Shown here one piece after another: positions 55,601 to 64,000 of a DNA stretch of 64,000 bases. Made by a program: the position numbers and the translations under genes. This DNA comes from Solidesulfovibrio fructosivorans JJ] (GTDB lineage Bacteria > Desulfobacterota > Desulfovibrionia > Desulfovibrionales > Desulfovibrionaceae), in NCBI RefSeq assembly GCF_000179555.1, contig NZ_AECZ01000009.1, positions 1 to 64,000 of the forward strand, in the 5' to 3' direction. A model generated the notes under the pieces. That model did not search any database, was not told the DNA's origin, and saw only the letters and a program-made list of their open reading frames with translations. Positions within the stretch are counted from its first letter, which is position 1. Every line of letters begins with the position of its first letter.

Positions 55601-58300
55601 CGTCAGCAGCAGCGGGCGGCCGGCCGATTTGCCGGTCTGGCGCAACTGCGCCAGCCAACCCCGATCCCCGGGCTTGCGCACGAGTTCGAGCAAGGCGCCC
55701 GGCAACACGGGCAAAAAGACCACCCCCACGACCAGCAGCGTCCAGAACCAGGCCGGCCCGGGCCCAAAGAGCCAGCCCAGGACCAGCAAGGCGCACAGCG
55801 AAGGCGCGACGAGACTGCGGCGCAGGTTGTCGCACAGCTTCCACACCGACAGGGCCGTCAGCGGATTGGGTTGTCGCCGCGCTTTTCCGCCGCCAGTTCC
55901 GGCGGGCCCGGGCACGCGCGGCATAAGCCAACCGGCCAGTTGCCAGTCGCCCCGTATCCAGCGGTGCCGCCGGCTGACGTCCATGGCGTAGCTGATCGGG
56001 TGTTCCTCGATGAGGTCCACGTCGGTCACCAGGGCGGAGCGGGCATAGCCGCCTTCCAAAAGGTCGTGGCTCAGGATGAGGTTTTCCGGAAAGCGCCCGT
56101 CCACGGCCTGGCGGAAGGCGTCCACATCGTAGATGCCCTTACCGATGAACGATCCCTCGCCGAAAATGTCCTGGTAGGCGTCGGACACCTCGCGGGTATA
56201 GGGATCGATGCCGGCCTCGCCCGCGAAAAGCTTCGTGAAACGAGACTGCCCGGCGCTGGCCAGACTGATGGACACGCGGGGTTGCAGGATGGCGTGCCCG
56301 CAGACGATGCGCCCCTTGGCGACGTCGTAGACCGGACGGTTGAGCGGATGGGCCATGTTGCCCACAAGCGCCCGGGCCGCGTCCCGGGGCAGTTGCGTGT
56401 CGGTGTCCAGGGTGATGACGTAGCGGATCGAAGAGAGGATGGACGCATCGCCCACGATCTCCGAGAAAGCGGACGCGGCTTCCCCCCGCAGCAGGGCGTT
56501 GAACTGTTCGAGCTTGCCGCGCTTGCGTTCGTGGCCCATCCAGGTCCGCTCGGAAGGGTTCCACTCCCGGGGCCGATGGAACAGGAAGAAGACGCACGGC
56601 CGGTCGTCGCGGTAGGTGGCGTTCAGGGCCATAAGCGCCGCGCGGGCATGGGCGAGCGAGGCGGCGTCGTTTGGCAGCACGCGCTCGGGCGCATCGGGGA
56701 AATCCGTCAGCAAGGCGAAAAACAGATTGGGGTCGCGATTGCCGAGGTAGCGGATCTCCAGGGCTTCGACCAGGCTGTCGATGTCTTGGGGGGAGCCGAG
56801 CAAGGTCGGAACGACCACCATGGTGCGGTGCTCGGCCGGGATGCCTTGGGAAAAATCCAACCGGGGCAGGGTGCGCGGCGGCAAAAGCCAGGTCGCGGCC
56901 AGGTTGACCAGCGGGACGGCCAAGGCCGAACCGCCGAGCGCGCCGGTGATCGCGACAAGCCAATACTGCCAGTCTCCCGGCGCGAACCCGCCGAAAGCGG
57001 TCAACGCGACCCAGACTGTAAGGCTGGTCAGCAGCAGGATGGAACCGAGGTACAAGACCAGACGGACCGTCCGGTGCATCCGTCCTGCCCGGGCCGCCAG
57101 CGACAGGCGGCACTCGACCGCCCGTTCCAGCAGGGGGCGTCCCTTGTCGAGCAGGTAGTAGCCGACATGGGCGGTGCGGTCGTCGGCGCCGCGGCGCTGC
57201 GCCGCCGCGCGCGCCAGCAAAAGGACCTGCCGGGTCACCGCCAGTTCGCTTTGTGAACTGCCCCTGGCCACCTCCTCGACGACATGCCGGTATCGGTCGC
57301 GGGTGGCGAAATCCTGGAGGGCGTGCATCCCGGCCGGATCCTCGCGCAAGGTCTGTTCGACGAGGCTTAAGGACTCGACGTATTTCTTCCAGTCCATGGC
57401 CCCGATGAACCGCAGGCTGCCGATGCTGTTGGCGATGGAAAGCTGGTTGGTCGCGGCGGTCCGGCCGGCCGCCTCGGACAGTTGGGTGGCGGTCACTCCC
57501 TGTTCGAGGAGTTTTTGGCCGATCCAGGTCTGAATGAAGGCCATGGAGGCTCCCTGGGTATGGAGCCGGGCATGGAATTCCTCCACAAAGGCCGCGGTCA
57601 ACGGCACATCGGCGTTGGCGAATTCGGCCAGCAGCAGGATAAGCTTTTTCGGTTCCTTTTCCGCCGTGGCCTGCATGCGTTGCGCCCAGAAGATGGCCGC
57701 GTCGCGTTCCTCGCGCCGACGCGCGATGCGGATCGCGATGCGGCGGATGTTTTCCAGCAGCGCGAGCTGGAGCATGATCGGGAAGGCCCACAATTCGCCC
57801 AGCATCAAGGGTGTGGCGGTCTGGTAGGCGGCAATGAACTGGGTGGCGTTGTCGTTGTCGACGCGGCCGTCCATGTGCGAGATCAGTTCCAGCGCCAGGT
57901 CATAGATGCGGGGGAATCCGGCCGACGGCCCCTCGGCCAGTCGCGGCAACTGCCGGCTGTAGCCTCGGGGCAGATGCCGGCGGGCCAGACTGATCTGCTG
58001 CTCGATGAGATAGAAATTATCGAGCAACCAGGCCTCGGCCGGCACGACCCGCCCCCCCGGCATGGCCGTGACCGTCACGATGTCGTAGGCCGCCCGCAAC
58101 GCCCGCGCATTGTCCGCGAGCCGAGGCAGCAACATGTCCGGACCGGGGTGCGGATCAAGGACGTGCAGGCCGGCCAGTTTGACGGCGTGAAGCGTGAGCT
58201 GCTTGAGACTATACAGTTCCGAGCGCAGCAACTCGGTATTCTGATCGTTACGCAGGGCGTGGCGCGCCCGGGTTTTCAATCCGAACTCTTTCATGCGCAT
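49646..58300 (-). CDS. ndvB: Cyclic beta-1,2-glucan synthase (NdvB/ChvB-like)
   Basis: A single protein of about 2884 residues, close to the ~2870 of Brucella Cgs. It combines an N-terminal helical region (about 1-430), membrane helices, a family-84 glycosyltransferase (about 500-830, with [19 protein letters not shown]), more membrane helices (about 840-1060), a glycoamylase-like domain ([12 protein letters not shown], about 1420) and two C-terminal phosphorylase-type (GH94) regions with YGFRDQLQD and GDWNDGMN (about 2450-2570). It builds, cyclises and sizes periplasmic cyclic glucan. The ATG at 58300 follows AAGGA; two other ATGs lie within 60 bases. It is unusual outside alpha-proteobacteria and is on the presumed island. 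Confidence 0.9.
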   Translation of the reverse strand: MRMKEFGLKTRARHALRNDQNTELLRSELYSLKQLTLHAVKLAGLHVLDPHPGPDMLLPRLADNARALRAAYDIVTVTAMPGGRVVPAEAWLLDNFYLIEQQISLARRHLPRGYSRQLPRLAEGPSAGFPRIYDLALELISHMDGRVDNDNATQFIAAYQTATPLMLGELWAFPIMLQLALLENIRRIAIRIARRREERDAAIFWAQRMQATAEKEPKKLILLLAEFANADVPLTAAFVEEFHARLHTQGASMAFIQTWIGQKLLEQGVTATQLSEAAGRTAATNQLSIANSIGSLRFIGAMDWKKYVESLSLVEQTLREDPAGMHALQDFATRDRYRHVVEEVARGSSQSELAVTRQVLLLARAAAQRRGADDRTAHVGYYLLDKGRPLLERAVECRLSLAARAGRMHRTVRLVLYLGSILLLTSLTVWVALTAFGGFAPGDWQYWLVAITGALGGSALAVPLVNLAATWLLPPRTLPRLDFSQGIPAEHRTMVVVPTLLGSPQDIDSLVEALEIRYLGNRDPNLFFALLTDFPDAPERVLPNDAASLAHARAALMALNATYRDDRPCVFFLFHRPREWNPSERTWMGHERKRGKLEQFNALLRGEAASAFSEIVGDASILSSIRYVITLDTDTQLPRDAARALVGNMAHPLNRPVYDVAKGRIVCGHAILQPRVSISLASAGQSRFTKLFAGEAGIDPYTREVSDAYQDIFGEGSFIGKGIYDVDAFRQAVDGRFPENLILSHDLLEGGYARSALVTDVDLIEEHPISYAMDVSRRHRWIRGDWQLAGWLMPRVPGPAGTGGGKARRQPNPLTALSVWKLCDNLRRSLVAPSLCALLVLGWLFGPGPAWFWTLLVVGVVFLPVLPGALLELVRKPGDRGWLAQLRQTGKSAGRPLLLTLLTLAFLPYEALVCLDAIAGSGLRMLFTRRGLLLWHGPAYARRNARRSLADFALEMWFAPSLASVLALALTLGQPAVLLSCAPVLLLWLVSPVVAWWISRPLTAPVQVLTIDQRTFLRGAARRTWHFFAQFVGPRDNWLPPDNIQEYPAEMLASRTSPTNIGLSLLANLAAWDFGYIGTGELLRRTEATLAAMEKLERYRGHFYNWYDTRSLAPLRPQYVSTVDSGNLAGCLLTLQAGLAELKDRPVLSPRALAGLEDTVRVLAEHVSASRAPDIARQVAQLQDALRDARQQGPPGDLTAVGAVLAALTAMGNGLLAALPRDDAADAALHDWVQAFNRQVHALCEELRLFAPGAEAREHNPTLASLAGEGALTAETPPQAREARRRLGVIDDLLERCHELATMDFTFLYDTSRDLLAIGYDVGERRRDPSCYDLLASEARLTSFLLIAEGQLPQKHWFSLGRLLTSHGGDPSLISWSGSMFEYLMPQLVMPSYANTLLEQTCQAAVSRQIEYGRQRAVPWGISESCYNAVDLNQAYQYRAFGVPGLGFKRGLGEDLVIAPYASALALLVAPREACRNLERLAAESFQGVYGFYEAIDYTPARVPRGKNHAVIRAFMAHHQGMSLLAFAQVLLDEPMQRRFMAAPSIRATQSLLQERVPKNEATLHPHTAEVSAAARPPATEAGAIMRVFTDPDTPLPEVHLLSNGRYHVMATSAGGGYSRWQDLAVTRWREDATCDDWGTFIYLRDRDSGRYWSSAHQPTLRPAERYEAAFVQARAEYRRRDQGIETHTEISVSPEDDVEIRRLTLTNLSAHPRQIEVTSYAEVVLAPQNADLSHPAFSNLFVQTEILPDRQAILCTRRPRTPDERTPWLFHLFAAPGVAAGEPSYETDRAAFIGRGRTAANPLALSGDGSPQALSNTAGAVLDPIVAIRRAIPLSPDAAVTVQIISGVADTREAALAVIDKYGDRHFVERAFEMAWFQSQEALRHLGAAEADAQVYGRLASCVVFGNALHRAAPSVITRNQLGQSGLWRFAISGDLPIVLVRIGDSDRIDLVAQMLAAHAYWRMKGLASDLVIVNEDYSGYRAALHDRIMGLVHAGPEAAVIDRPGGVFVRRAEELSEEDRVLFQTVARVVLSDSAETLAEQVERRPPARRLPQRLETSSRQPPEPVGMLPARERILENGLGGFTPDGREYVISLEPGQTTPAPWVNVIASPHIGTVASECGSAYTWAENAHEFRLTTWRNDPVGDAGGEALYLRDERTGAFWSPTGLPARGRSGYVCRHGFGYSVFEHDEGGIFSELSTYVAMDAPVKFLVARLRNHSGRPRRLSLTGYFELVLGEWRHTNIPHIVTEKDPLTGAVFARNAYGRECGGRIVFAQVSERERTVTGNRTEFLGRNGSPNNPAALGRKFLSGRTGAGLDPCAALQTRLELAEGEEREIVFLLGAAGDADEARHFIERFGGPAGARQALETVWEHWNRTLGAVNVETPDPALDVLANGWLLYQTLSCRLWGRSGLYQSGGAYGFRDQLQDTMALVHAAPWLTREQLLRCAGRQFLQGDVQHWWHPPNGQGVRTHFSDDYLWLPYATARYVLTTGDTGVLDEVVPFLEGRELDPDEESYYDQPQRSSETASLYEHCARAIRHGLRFGAHGLPLMGCGDWNDGMNRVGRGGRGESVWLAWFLFENLELFAGLARGRGDAAMAETCAVQAARLRENIEAQAWDGDWYRRAYFDDGTPLGSSENVDCQIDSISQSWAVLSGGGDPGRARQALAAVDERLVDRDARCIKLLAPPFDASDLDPGYIKGYVPGVRENGGQYTHAAIWAAMALARLGEGERAWEYFSMLTPVSHGNSPEAIARYKVEPYVMSADLYAAPPHTGRGGWTWYTGAAGWMYRLTVETLLGLTLEVDRLRIAPCLPTHWDSYKIHYRHRETVYHITVRRLGEKARRKIQVTLDGVMVNETIETGVGRAQGLIPLADDRREHHVAVDVR

Positions 58301-58517
58301 GTGCATTCCTTGATCGAGCCCGAGATCTTGCGCGCAGGTGTGGCCTCCCGTCATCTGTTTGCGGCGATCTTAAGCCTGGTTGTCACCCTTGTATTTGGTC
58401 TCAACATTCGGTGAGATTGCTGTGCGTTATTGCCAAGAGACCGAGGCGCGCGCTCCTGCGACGCTGGCACAAGGCACCACGCGTCCTCGGCCGTTGCTCC
58501 CTTTGGCCGCTCCTGCC

Positions 58518-60044
58518 TCACAGGGGATGGGAGGTGTTCTCCAGAGGCTCGTCGGCCCACCCATCCTTGGCCTGCAAGGCCCGCTTGGCGACTAACTGAA
58601 AGTGCCGGCCGAGGATGGCCAGTTCCACGGCTACGGGCAGGGCCTTCCGCTTGGTCAGGGCTGTTTTTATAATGAGCTTCCAATACCCGAACCTGGCCCG
58701 GGACAGGATGCCGATGCGCCACAGGCTCTTGAGAAAGGCGCGGAGATCGCTCCAGACAAGCTTGCCCCGGGCTGTCGGATTGTAGTTTTTTAGAAATGTA
58801 TTGATACGGTCATAGTAATACTCGGGTGCGTAAAGCGTGGACAGAAGGTTTTTGTAGCCGTTGATCAGGGTTTCGCGGCGCATGATCGGGATGAAGTTCA
58901 GGCTGGCGTCCGTGTTCTCGCCCGTGGCATTGCCAAGGAGCCGGTTTTCGGCCTTGAGCCGGCTCCACAGCCGTGTCTTGGGCATGGCGGTAAGAATGCC
59001 GACCATGGCCGTGACCACCCCGATTTTCTGGATGAAGCGGATTTGCTGTTCGAAGATGCCTTCCGTGTCGCTGTCGAACCCGACGATGAACCCGCCCATG
59101 ACCTGTAAGCCGTTTTGATGCAGGATCTTGATGGCTTGGGGGAAATCAATGGCCACGTTCTGCTTTTTGCCGCATTCCTTGAGGCTGTCCGTGGAAGGCG
59201 TCTCGATGCCGATGAAGACCTTATGGAAATTGGCCTTGCTCATCATACCCACCAGTTCGCCATCCCGGGCCAGGTTGATGCTTGCCTCGGTCATGAATTT
59301 GAAGGGATAGCCATGCCGCGTCTGCCAGTCGATGAGCCGGGGCAGGAACTGCTTCACCGAGGCGATATTGCCGATGAAATTGTCGTCCACGATAAAGACC
59401 GGGCCGCGCCAGCCGGCGTCGTGAAGGCTTTCTATTTCATGCAGCATCTGGTCGGGGGATTTGACCCTGGGACGTCGGCCGTTGAGGACCACGATGTCGC
59501 AAAACTCGCAATCGAACGGGCAACCGCGTGAGTATTGCACGGACATGGTGACATAGTCCCGGAAGTTGATCAGATCCCATTGCGGGATGGGCGTGCAGGC
59601 GATGTCCGGCCGCTCGGAGGTGGTGTAAAGAGGCTTGGGCGCTCCCCGGCGCAAGTCCTCGAGAAAGAGCGGCAAGGTGGTCTCGGCTTCGTTGAGGACG
59701 AAATGGTCCACGCCCTGGAAACGCTCGGGTTGGGCGGTAAAGGCCGGTCCGCCGGCCACGATGCGTTTCCCCATGGCCTTGGCGCGGGCGATGACGTCCT
59801 TGGCACCGGCTTCCTGCACGACCATGGCGCTGATAAAAACCATGTCCGACCAGGCCAGGTCCTCGTCGCGAAGGGGCGCGACGTTGGCATCGACAAGTCG
59901 CTTGTCCCACTGCGCCGGCAGCATGGCGGCGACCGTCAGCAGGCCCAGCGGCGGAAAGGCCGCTTTTCGGGAAATAAACGGCAAAATATGTTTGAAGCTC
60001 CAGAAGGTGTCTGGATAAACTGGATAAACCAGAAGAGTTTTCAT
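58518..60044 (-). CDS. B12-binding radical-SAM protein with DUF4070-like C-terminus (HpnP-like)
   Basis: A 508-residue protein. An N-terminal cobalamin-binding-like domain (about 1-140) is followed by a radical-SAM core with CPFDCEFC (about 181-188), DNFIGN and a GFDSDTEGIFEQQ segment, and a DUF4070-like C-terminal part (about 370-500). This architecture is shared with HpnP (hopanoid C-2 methylase) and many methylases of unknown substrate. No squalene-hopene cyclase or other hpn genes are in the window, so hopanoid methylation is only one option. GGGGGA lies upstream of the start. Confidence 0.82.
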   Translation of the reverse strand: MKTLLVYPVYPDTFWSFKHILPFISRKAAFPPLGLLTVAAMLPAQWDKRLVDANVAPLRDEDLAWSDMVFISAMVVQEAGAKDVIARAKAMGKRIVAGGPAFTAQPERFQGVDHFVLNEAETTLPLFLEDLRRGAPKPLYTTSERPDIACTPIPQWDLINFRDYVTMSVQYSRGCPFDCEFCDIVVLNGRRPRVKSPDQMLHEIESLHDAGWRGPVFIVDDNFIGNIASVKQFLPRLIDWQTRHGYPFKFMTEASINLARDGELVGMMSKANFHKVFIGIETPSTDSLKECGKKQNVAIDFPQAIKILHQNGLQVMGGFIVGFDSDTEGIFEQQIRFIQKIGVVTAMVGILTAMPKTRLWSRLKAENRLLGNATGENTDASLNFIPIMRRETLINGYKNLLSTLYAPEYYYDRINTFLKNYNPTARGKLVWSDLRAFLKSLWRIGILSRARFGYWKLIIKTALTKRKALPVAVELAILGRHFQLVAKRALQAKDGWADEPLENTSHPL

Positions 60045-60314
60045 GATGTATCATCCCCCGCCCGTTGGCATGTGTCACATCCGAGTCCGGCACTTCCTTC
60101 ATGTATAGCGCAAAAAATAAAAAAGTTCTTTAACAATTATTCTCACCGCTCCTTCCTGTGAAGCCTCGTTCTGCGATACAACTTGTCGATTTTCATAGAC
60201 AAATAGTTCTCTGGACTTGAGGCTGCAACATAACTGTCTGACGGCACTGGCGAATATGCCGACTTATAAAGACACCTTCCCTATGTCACTCTAAGAGCAC
60301 GTGGTCAGTCGCTT
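60045..60314. other. Non-coding interval upstream of the radical-SAM gene
   Basis: About 270 bp, AT-rich near 60110-60250. Promoter elements for the minus-strand radical-SAM gene are likely here but not clear enough to place. Confidence 0.35.
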
Positions 60315-60548
60315 TCAAATTGGTCTTCTCGCCGGTTTATGATTTTGGATGACCCCGGCCGGCTTACCGTCCAGGTAACCCACGTACGCACCGTCCAGCT
60401 TGACATTTGTCCCGTCCAGCAGCGACGTCCGGTGAATCTTTCCGCCCATGACTGGGGCCTGGCCGTCAAGGTCCAGGCCGGACGCCTTGAGATCCGACCG
60501 CGTCCCCCATCTGTTCACAAAGCACGGCCAAACGCCGTCCGCTTCCAC
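60315..60548 (-). pseudogene. Fragment of a plasmid/phage primase-type protein
   Basis: About 77 codons read APVMGGKIHRTSLLDG, GAYVGYLDGKPAGVIQNHK and then lose the pattern. This matches the conserved motif of TraC/primase-like proteins of conjugative plasmids and phages (PVxDGKxHR ... GAYVGHLDGxPAG). No start or further domain remains, so it is a remnant. Confidence 0.5.
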
Positions 60549-60567
60549 GCATCAAATGCACGGCGCG

Positions 60568-60598
60568 TTGACAACCCCTTGGAGAAAAAGTAGATAAT
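60568..60598 (+). promoter_or_regulatory. Promoter of the cyo operon
   Basis: A perfect TTGACA (60568-60573) is followed 19 bp later by GATAAT (60593-60598). Transcription would begin about 30 bp before cyoA. Confidence 0.5.
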
Positions 60599-60635
60599 TG
60601 AGTAAGTCTGGATTTTTCAAGACATTGGGGGGCAC

Positions 60636-61562
60636 ATGAAAAAAAGTGTGGTCGTCGCGCTCGTTGCCCTGGCGTTGCTTGGCATCGCGGCGTCGCTTGC
60701 CGGTTGCAGCGAGATGGTCCTTCTCCATCCCAAGGGACCCATTGGCGATTCGCAGCGGCGGTTGATCATCGTGGCCTTTGTCCTGATGCTGCTGGTCGTC
60801 GTGCCGGTCATCGTCATGGCCATCTGGTTCCCGCTGAAGTACCGGGCCTCGAATCCCAAGGCGAAATACGATCCCAAGTGGACCCACAGTGGCCGGATCG
60901 AAACCGTGGTCTGGCTCGTGCCCCTGGCCATCGTGCTGGTGCTCTCGGTGATCACCTGGCGCGAGACCCACCGCCTCGACCCGTACCGCCCCCTCGACGT
61001 CGGGGTCGCGCCGCTGCGCATCGACGTGGTGAGCCTCGATTGGAAGTGGCTTTTCATCTACCCCGAGCAGGGTATTGCCGTGGTCAACGAGCTGGTGTTC
61101 CCGGCCCGGGTGCCGCTGAGCTTTCGGCTCACCTCGGACACGGTCATGACGTCCTTTTTCATCCCCCAGCTTGGCAGCCAGATTTACGCCATGGGCGGCA
61201 TGCAGACGCGGCTGCACCTCATGGCCGATGTCGAGGGCGTGTACGCCGGGCAAAACCAGCAATTCAGCGGTCGCGGTTTCTCGACCATGACGTTTGCGGC
61301 CAGGGCCCTGTCACAGCAGGACTTCGAGGCCTGGGTGCAAAAGGTCAAGGCTTCGCCTGACAAGCTCGATATCGCTCGGCTCGACGCCCTGCGAAAGCCA
61401 AGCGAGAAGGTCCCCGTCCAGTTCTTTTCCTCGATCGCCCCGGGGCTTTTCGAATACGTGATGCACAAGGCCGCGCCCATGGCCCCCCATTACGGCGATA
61501 TCATGATGCACGCCCAGGGGCATGGCGGACACGGCCAGCCCGATGCCGCACAGGAGCGTTGA
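60636..61562 (+). CDS. cyoA: Quinol oxidase subunit II (CyoA-like lipoprotein)
   Basis: A 308-residue subunit II of the heme-copper oxidase superfamily. A lipoprotein signal with the lipobox LAGC (Cys24), two membrane helices (about 40-65 and 88-110) and a periplasmic cupredoxin domain. The CuA-binding Cys and His of cytochrome c oxidases are missing, which marks a quinol oxidase (bo3-type). It has a His-rich C-terminal tail (HAQGHGGHG). First gene of cyoABC; cyoB begins 1 bp after its stop. Confidence 0.9.
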   Translation: MKKSVVVALVALALLGIAASLAGCSEMVLLHPKGPIGDSQRRLIIVAFVLMLLVVVPVIVMAIWFPLKYRASNPKAKYDPKWTHSGRIETVVWLVPLAIVLVLSVITWRETHRLDPYRPLDVGVAPLRIDVVSLDWKWLFIYPEQGIAVVNELVFPARVPLSFRLTSDTVMTSFFIPQLGSQIYAMGGMQTRLHLMADVEGVYAGQNQQFSGRGFSTMTFAARALSQQDFEAWVQKVKASPDKLDIARLDALRKPSEKVPVQFFSSIAPGLFEYVMHKAAPMAPHYGDIMMHAQGHGGHGQPDAAQER

Positions 61563-61563
61563 C

Positions 61564-63549
61564 ATGCTTGGAAAACTGACTCTCGCCGCGATCCCTTACC
61601 ATGACCCCATCGTCATGGGGGCGGTCGTCGGTTCCGTGCTGCTTGGCCTGCTCATCCTCGGGCTCATCACCTACTTCAGGAAATGGCCCTACCTTTGGCG
61701 GGAGTGGCTCACCAGCGTCGATCACAAGCGAATCGGCGTGATGTACATCATCGTGGCCCTGATCATGCTGTTGCGGGGCTTTTCCGACGCCATCCTGATG
61801 CGCTCCCAGCAGGCCATCGCCATGGGCGCCTCCCAGGGGTTCCTGCCGCCCGACCACTTCAACCAGATTTTCAGCGCCCACGGCACGATCATGATTCTTT
61901 TCATGGCCATGCCCTTTCTGACCGGGCTGATGAACATCGTGGTGCCGCAGCAGATCGGGGCCCGCGACGTGGCCTTTCCGTTCCTGAACGCGGTGAGCCT
62001 GTGGCTGACCGTGGCCGGGGCCTTGCTGGTCATGGTCTCGCTTGGGGTGGGGGAGTTTTCCAAGGCCGGCTGGTCGGGCTACGCGCCCCTGACCGAACGG
62101 GCTTTCAGCCCGGGCACCGGCGTCGATTACTGGTTGTGGTCCCTCCAGATCGCCGGCGTGGGTTCGGTTCTGACCGGCGTCAACTTCCTGGTGACCGTCC
62201 TTATGATGCGCGCCCCGGGACTGAGGCTCATGCGCCTGCCGCTTTTCACCTGGACGTCGATCTTCACTAACGTGCTGCTCATTTTCTCCTTCCCGGTCCT
62301 GACCGTGGCCCTGGCCCTTGTCGCGCTCGACCGGTACCTGGGCATGCACTTTTTCTCCAACGGCTTCGGCGGCAACATGATGCTCTATACCAACCTCTTT
62401 TGGACCTGGGGCCATCCCGAGGTGTACATCGTCATCCTGCCGGCCTTCGGCGTTTTTTCCGAAGTCGTGGCCACCTTTTCGAGCAAGCGCATCTTCGGCT
62501 ACACCTCGCTCGTCTATGCCACGGCCGCCATCATGTTCCTGTCGTTCGCCGTGTGGGTGCACCACTTCTTCACCATGGGCGCGAGCGTCAACGTCAACAT
62601 CTTTTTCGGCATCTCCACCATGCTCATCGCCATCCCCACAGGGGTGAAGGTCTTCAACTGGCTTTTCACGATGTATCGAGGCCGAATACGCCTGACCACG
62701 CCGCTGTACTGGACCATCGGCTTTTTGACGACCTTCGTGCTCGGCGGCCTCACCGGCGTCCTCATGTCCATTCCGCCGGCCGACTACGTGGTCCACAACA
62801 GCCTGTTTCTCATCGCCCACTTCCACAACATGCTGATCCCGGGCACGCTGTTCGGCTTTCTGGCCGGCTACGTCTACTGGTTCCCCAAGGCCTTTGGCTT
62901 CACCCTTGACGAAACCTGGGGCAAGCGCACCTTCTGGTGCTGGTTGATCGGCTTCTACCTGGCCTTTGTGCCGCTTTACATCCTGGGTTTCATGGGCATG
63001 CCCCGGCGCCTGCAACACTATGACAACCCGGCCTGGCAACCGCTGCTCATCATCGCGGCCGTGGGCACGCTGATCATTTTATGCGGCATCGGCTGCATGC
63101 TGATGCAACTCGTCGTGAGCCTGAAAAACCGCCAGGCCAATCTGGACGTGACAGGCGATCCCTGGGACGGCCGCACCCTGGAGTGGGCCACGTCCTCGCC
63201 GCCGGCCATCTACAACTTCGCCACCATCCCCGTGGTGCACGACATCGACGCCTTCTGGGACATGAAGGAAAAGGGCATCGCCTATGCCCGGCCGGACCAT
63301 TATGAAGACATCGAGATGCCGAAGAACACCGGATACGGCTTTATCATCGGCATTCTCGCCTTTCTGTTCGGCTTCGCCATGATCTGGCACATCTGGTGGC
63401 TGGCCCTGACCGGCCTGCTCGGCATCGTCGTGGCCGTGATCGCCCGGGCCGGCGATGACGACATCCACTACGTCATCCCCGCCGCCGAGGTCGAACGCAT
63501 CGAGAACCAGCGCCGCCAAGCCATGGCGGCCGCGCCGGCGGGTTCGTAA
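61564..63549 (+). CDS. cyoB: Quinol oxidase subunit I (CyoB-like)
   Basis: A 661-residue catalytic subunit with about 15 membrane helices. It has the heme and CuB residues of the bo3 family: His in [15 protein letters not shown] (about residue 106), GHPEVY with the cross-linked His-Tyr pair (about 284-289), HHFFTMG (about 333), and the heme ligands in AHFHNM (about 421). The K- and D-channel residues are plausible. It reduces oxygen with quinol and pumps protons. Translation starts at ATG 61564, one base after cyoA. A terminal oxidase in an organism that looks like a sulfate reducer points to oxygen defence or microaerobic respiration. Confidence 0.93.
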   Translation: MLGKLTLAAIPYHDPIVMGAVVGSVLLGLLILGLITYFRKWPYLWREWLTSVDHKRIGVMYIIVALIMLLRGFSDAILMRSQQAIAMGASQGFLPPDHFNQIFSAHGTIMILFMAMPFLTGLMNIVVPQQIGARDVAFPFLNAVSLWLTVAGALLVMVSLGVGEFSKAGWSGYAPLTERAFSPGTGVDYWLWSLQIAGVGSVLTGVNFLVTVLMMRAPGLRLMRLPLFTWTSIFTNVLLIFSFPVLTVALALVALDRYLGMHFFSNGFGGNMMLYTNLFWTWGHPEVYIVILPAFGVFSEVVATFSSKRIFGYTSLVYATAAIMFLSFAVWVHHFFTMGASVNVNIFFGISTMLIAIPTGVKVFNWLFTMYRGRIRLTTPLYWTIGFLTTFVLGGLTGVLMSIPPADYVVHNSLFLIAHFHNMLIPGTLFGFLAGYVYWFPKAFGFTLDETWGKRTFWCWLIGFYLAFVPLYILGFMGMPRRLQHYDNPAWQPLLIIAAVGTLIILCGIGCMLMQLVVSLKNRQANLDVTGDPWDGRTLEWATSSPPAIYNFATIPVVHDIDAFWDMKEKGIAYARPDHYEDIEMPKNTGYGFIIGILAFLFGFAMIWHIWWLALTGLLGIVVAVIARAGDDDIHYVIPAAEVERIENQRRQAMAAAPAGS

Positions 63550-63589
63550 GGACCATGCTTCCTACCGGGATCTTTTACGAGGTGACACG

Positions 63590-64000
63590 ATGACCACGGA
63601 CACAGCGACCATGACCGGGCCGGTCGGACACGGCGCCGATCACGACGCCCCGGGCCTGCACGCCCTGGGCTTCTGGCTCTATCTCATGACCGACCTGATC
63701 GTGTTTTCGGCGCTTTTCGCCACGTACGTGGTGTTGGCCCCCAACACGGCCGGCGGTCCCTCGGCCAGGGAGCTCTTCCACCTGCCCGAGGTCTTCGTCG
63801 AAACCATGCTGCTGCTGACGAGCAGCGTGGTTTTCGGCTACGCCTCGCTGGCCCTTGGGGCCGGGAAAAAAGGCCTGGGTCTGGCCGGATTGGCGCTGAC
63901 CTTCCTGCTGGGACTGGGCTTTATCGTCATGGAACTGGGCGAATTCCACAGGCTGATCCTGGCCGGGGCCGGACCGCAGCGCAGCGGGTTTCTTTCGGCC
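63590..64000 (+). CDS. cyoC: Quinol oxidase subunit III (CyoC-like), partial
   Basis: The start of subunit III, cut by the window end after 137 codons. Helices at about residues 25-47, 70-90 and 95-115, with GFWLYLMTDLIVFSALFATY near 27-46 and the conserved Glu in FIVMELGEFHRLI (about 110-122), typical of the oxidase subunit III family. GAGGTGA precedes the start, 40 bp after cyoB. Confidence 0.9.
   Translation, partial: MTTDTATMTGPVGHGADHDAPGLHALGFWLYLMTDLIVFSALFATYVVLAPNTAGGPSARELFHLPEVFVETMLLLTSSVVFGYASLALGAGKKGLGLAGLALTFLLGLGFIVMELGEFHRLILAGAGPQRSGFLSA

Noticed and set aside
58518-60044. Hopanoid C-2 methylase HpnP
   Set aside because: Sequence architecture fits, but the family covers many substrates and no squalene-hopene cyclase or hpn genes accompany it here, so the specific name was not used.

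Overview
The window is a GC-rich (coding regions roughly 60-70 % GC) chromosomal segment from a Gram-negative bacterium. It most resembles a Desulfovibrio-type sulfate reducer of the Desulfobacterota. The inference rests on anaerobic cobalamin genes (cbiET, cbiF, cbiD, cbiA), a TonB/ExbBD system, an M99 cell-shape carboxypeptidase expected in curved cells, many radical-SAM and nitrogenase-superfamily proteins, and a cyo-type quinol oxidase. The species cannot be fixed from the sequence alone.

Layout. 0-6.2 kb: cobalamin genes in two minus-strand blocks (cbiET-cbiF-yjbQ and cbiA-cbiD) with a membrane protein between them. 6.3-9.7 kb: a Csd4/Pgp1-like carboxypeptidase, then a small coiled-coil protein translationally coupled to an AarF/UbiB kinase. 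9.7-15.8 kb: the most striking locus, a five-gene minus-strand cluster. In transcription order it encodes a NiFe-hydrogenase large-subunit homologue with altered metal ligands, a HydE-like radical-SAM enzyme with an odd cysteine motif, a NifH-like reductase, and two NifD/NifK-like subunits. It has its own promoter. No hydrogenase small subunit, nifB, nifEN or hyp gene is present. 16-22 kb: a zinc-ribbon protein, a ThDP enzyme, a Pit phosphate transporter with its DUF47 partner, and a sensor kinase whose ATPase domain looks degenerate.

22.6-33.3 kb is an uptake region. tonB and exbBD flank a tightly overlapping operon: a TonB-dependent receptor behind a long structured leader, ECF S component, fused double ATPase, EcfT, a radical-SAM protein and an uncharacterised protein with a Cys-rich tail. 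A methyltransferase follows. A similar AT-rich palindrome lies upstream of tonB and exbB, with a half-site near the receptor promoter, suggesting one shared regulator. The imported substrate is unknown.

33.9-40.6 kb: SGNH hydrolase, RlmD-like rRNA methyltransferase, sensor kinase, a promoter with an embedded Fur box driving two small proteins, nadE and a tRNA-Thr. 40.65-60.55 kb looks like a genomic island: it begins at the tRNA with decayed plasmid genes (replication protein, YafQ/RelB pair), carries a CheB-CheR-PAS protein with a partner kinase, an AAA+ ATPase, an AI-2E-type permease and a huge cyclic beta-1,2-glucan synthase, and ends beside a plasmid-type primase fragment. 60.6-64 kb: cyoA, cyoB and the start of cyoC.

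A recurrent hairpin family with two tail variants marks gene 3' ends, and other palindromic repeats have entered the coding sequence of cbiA.
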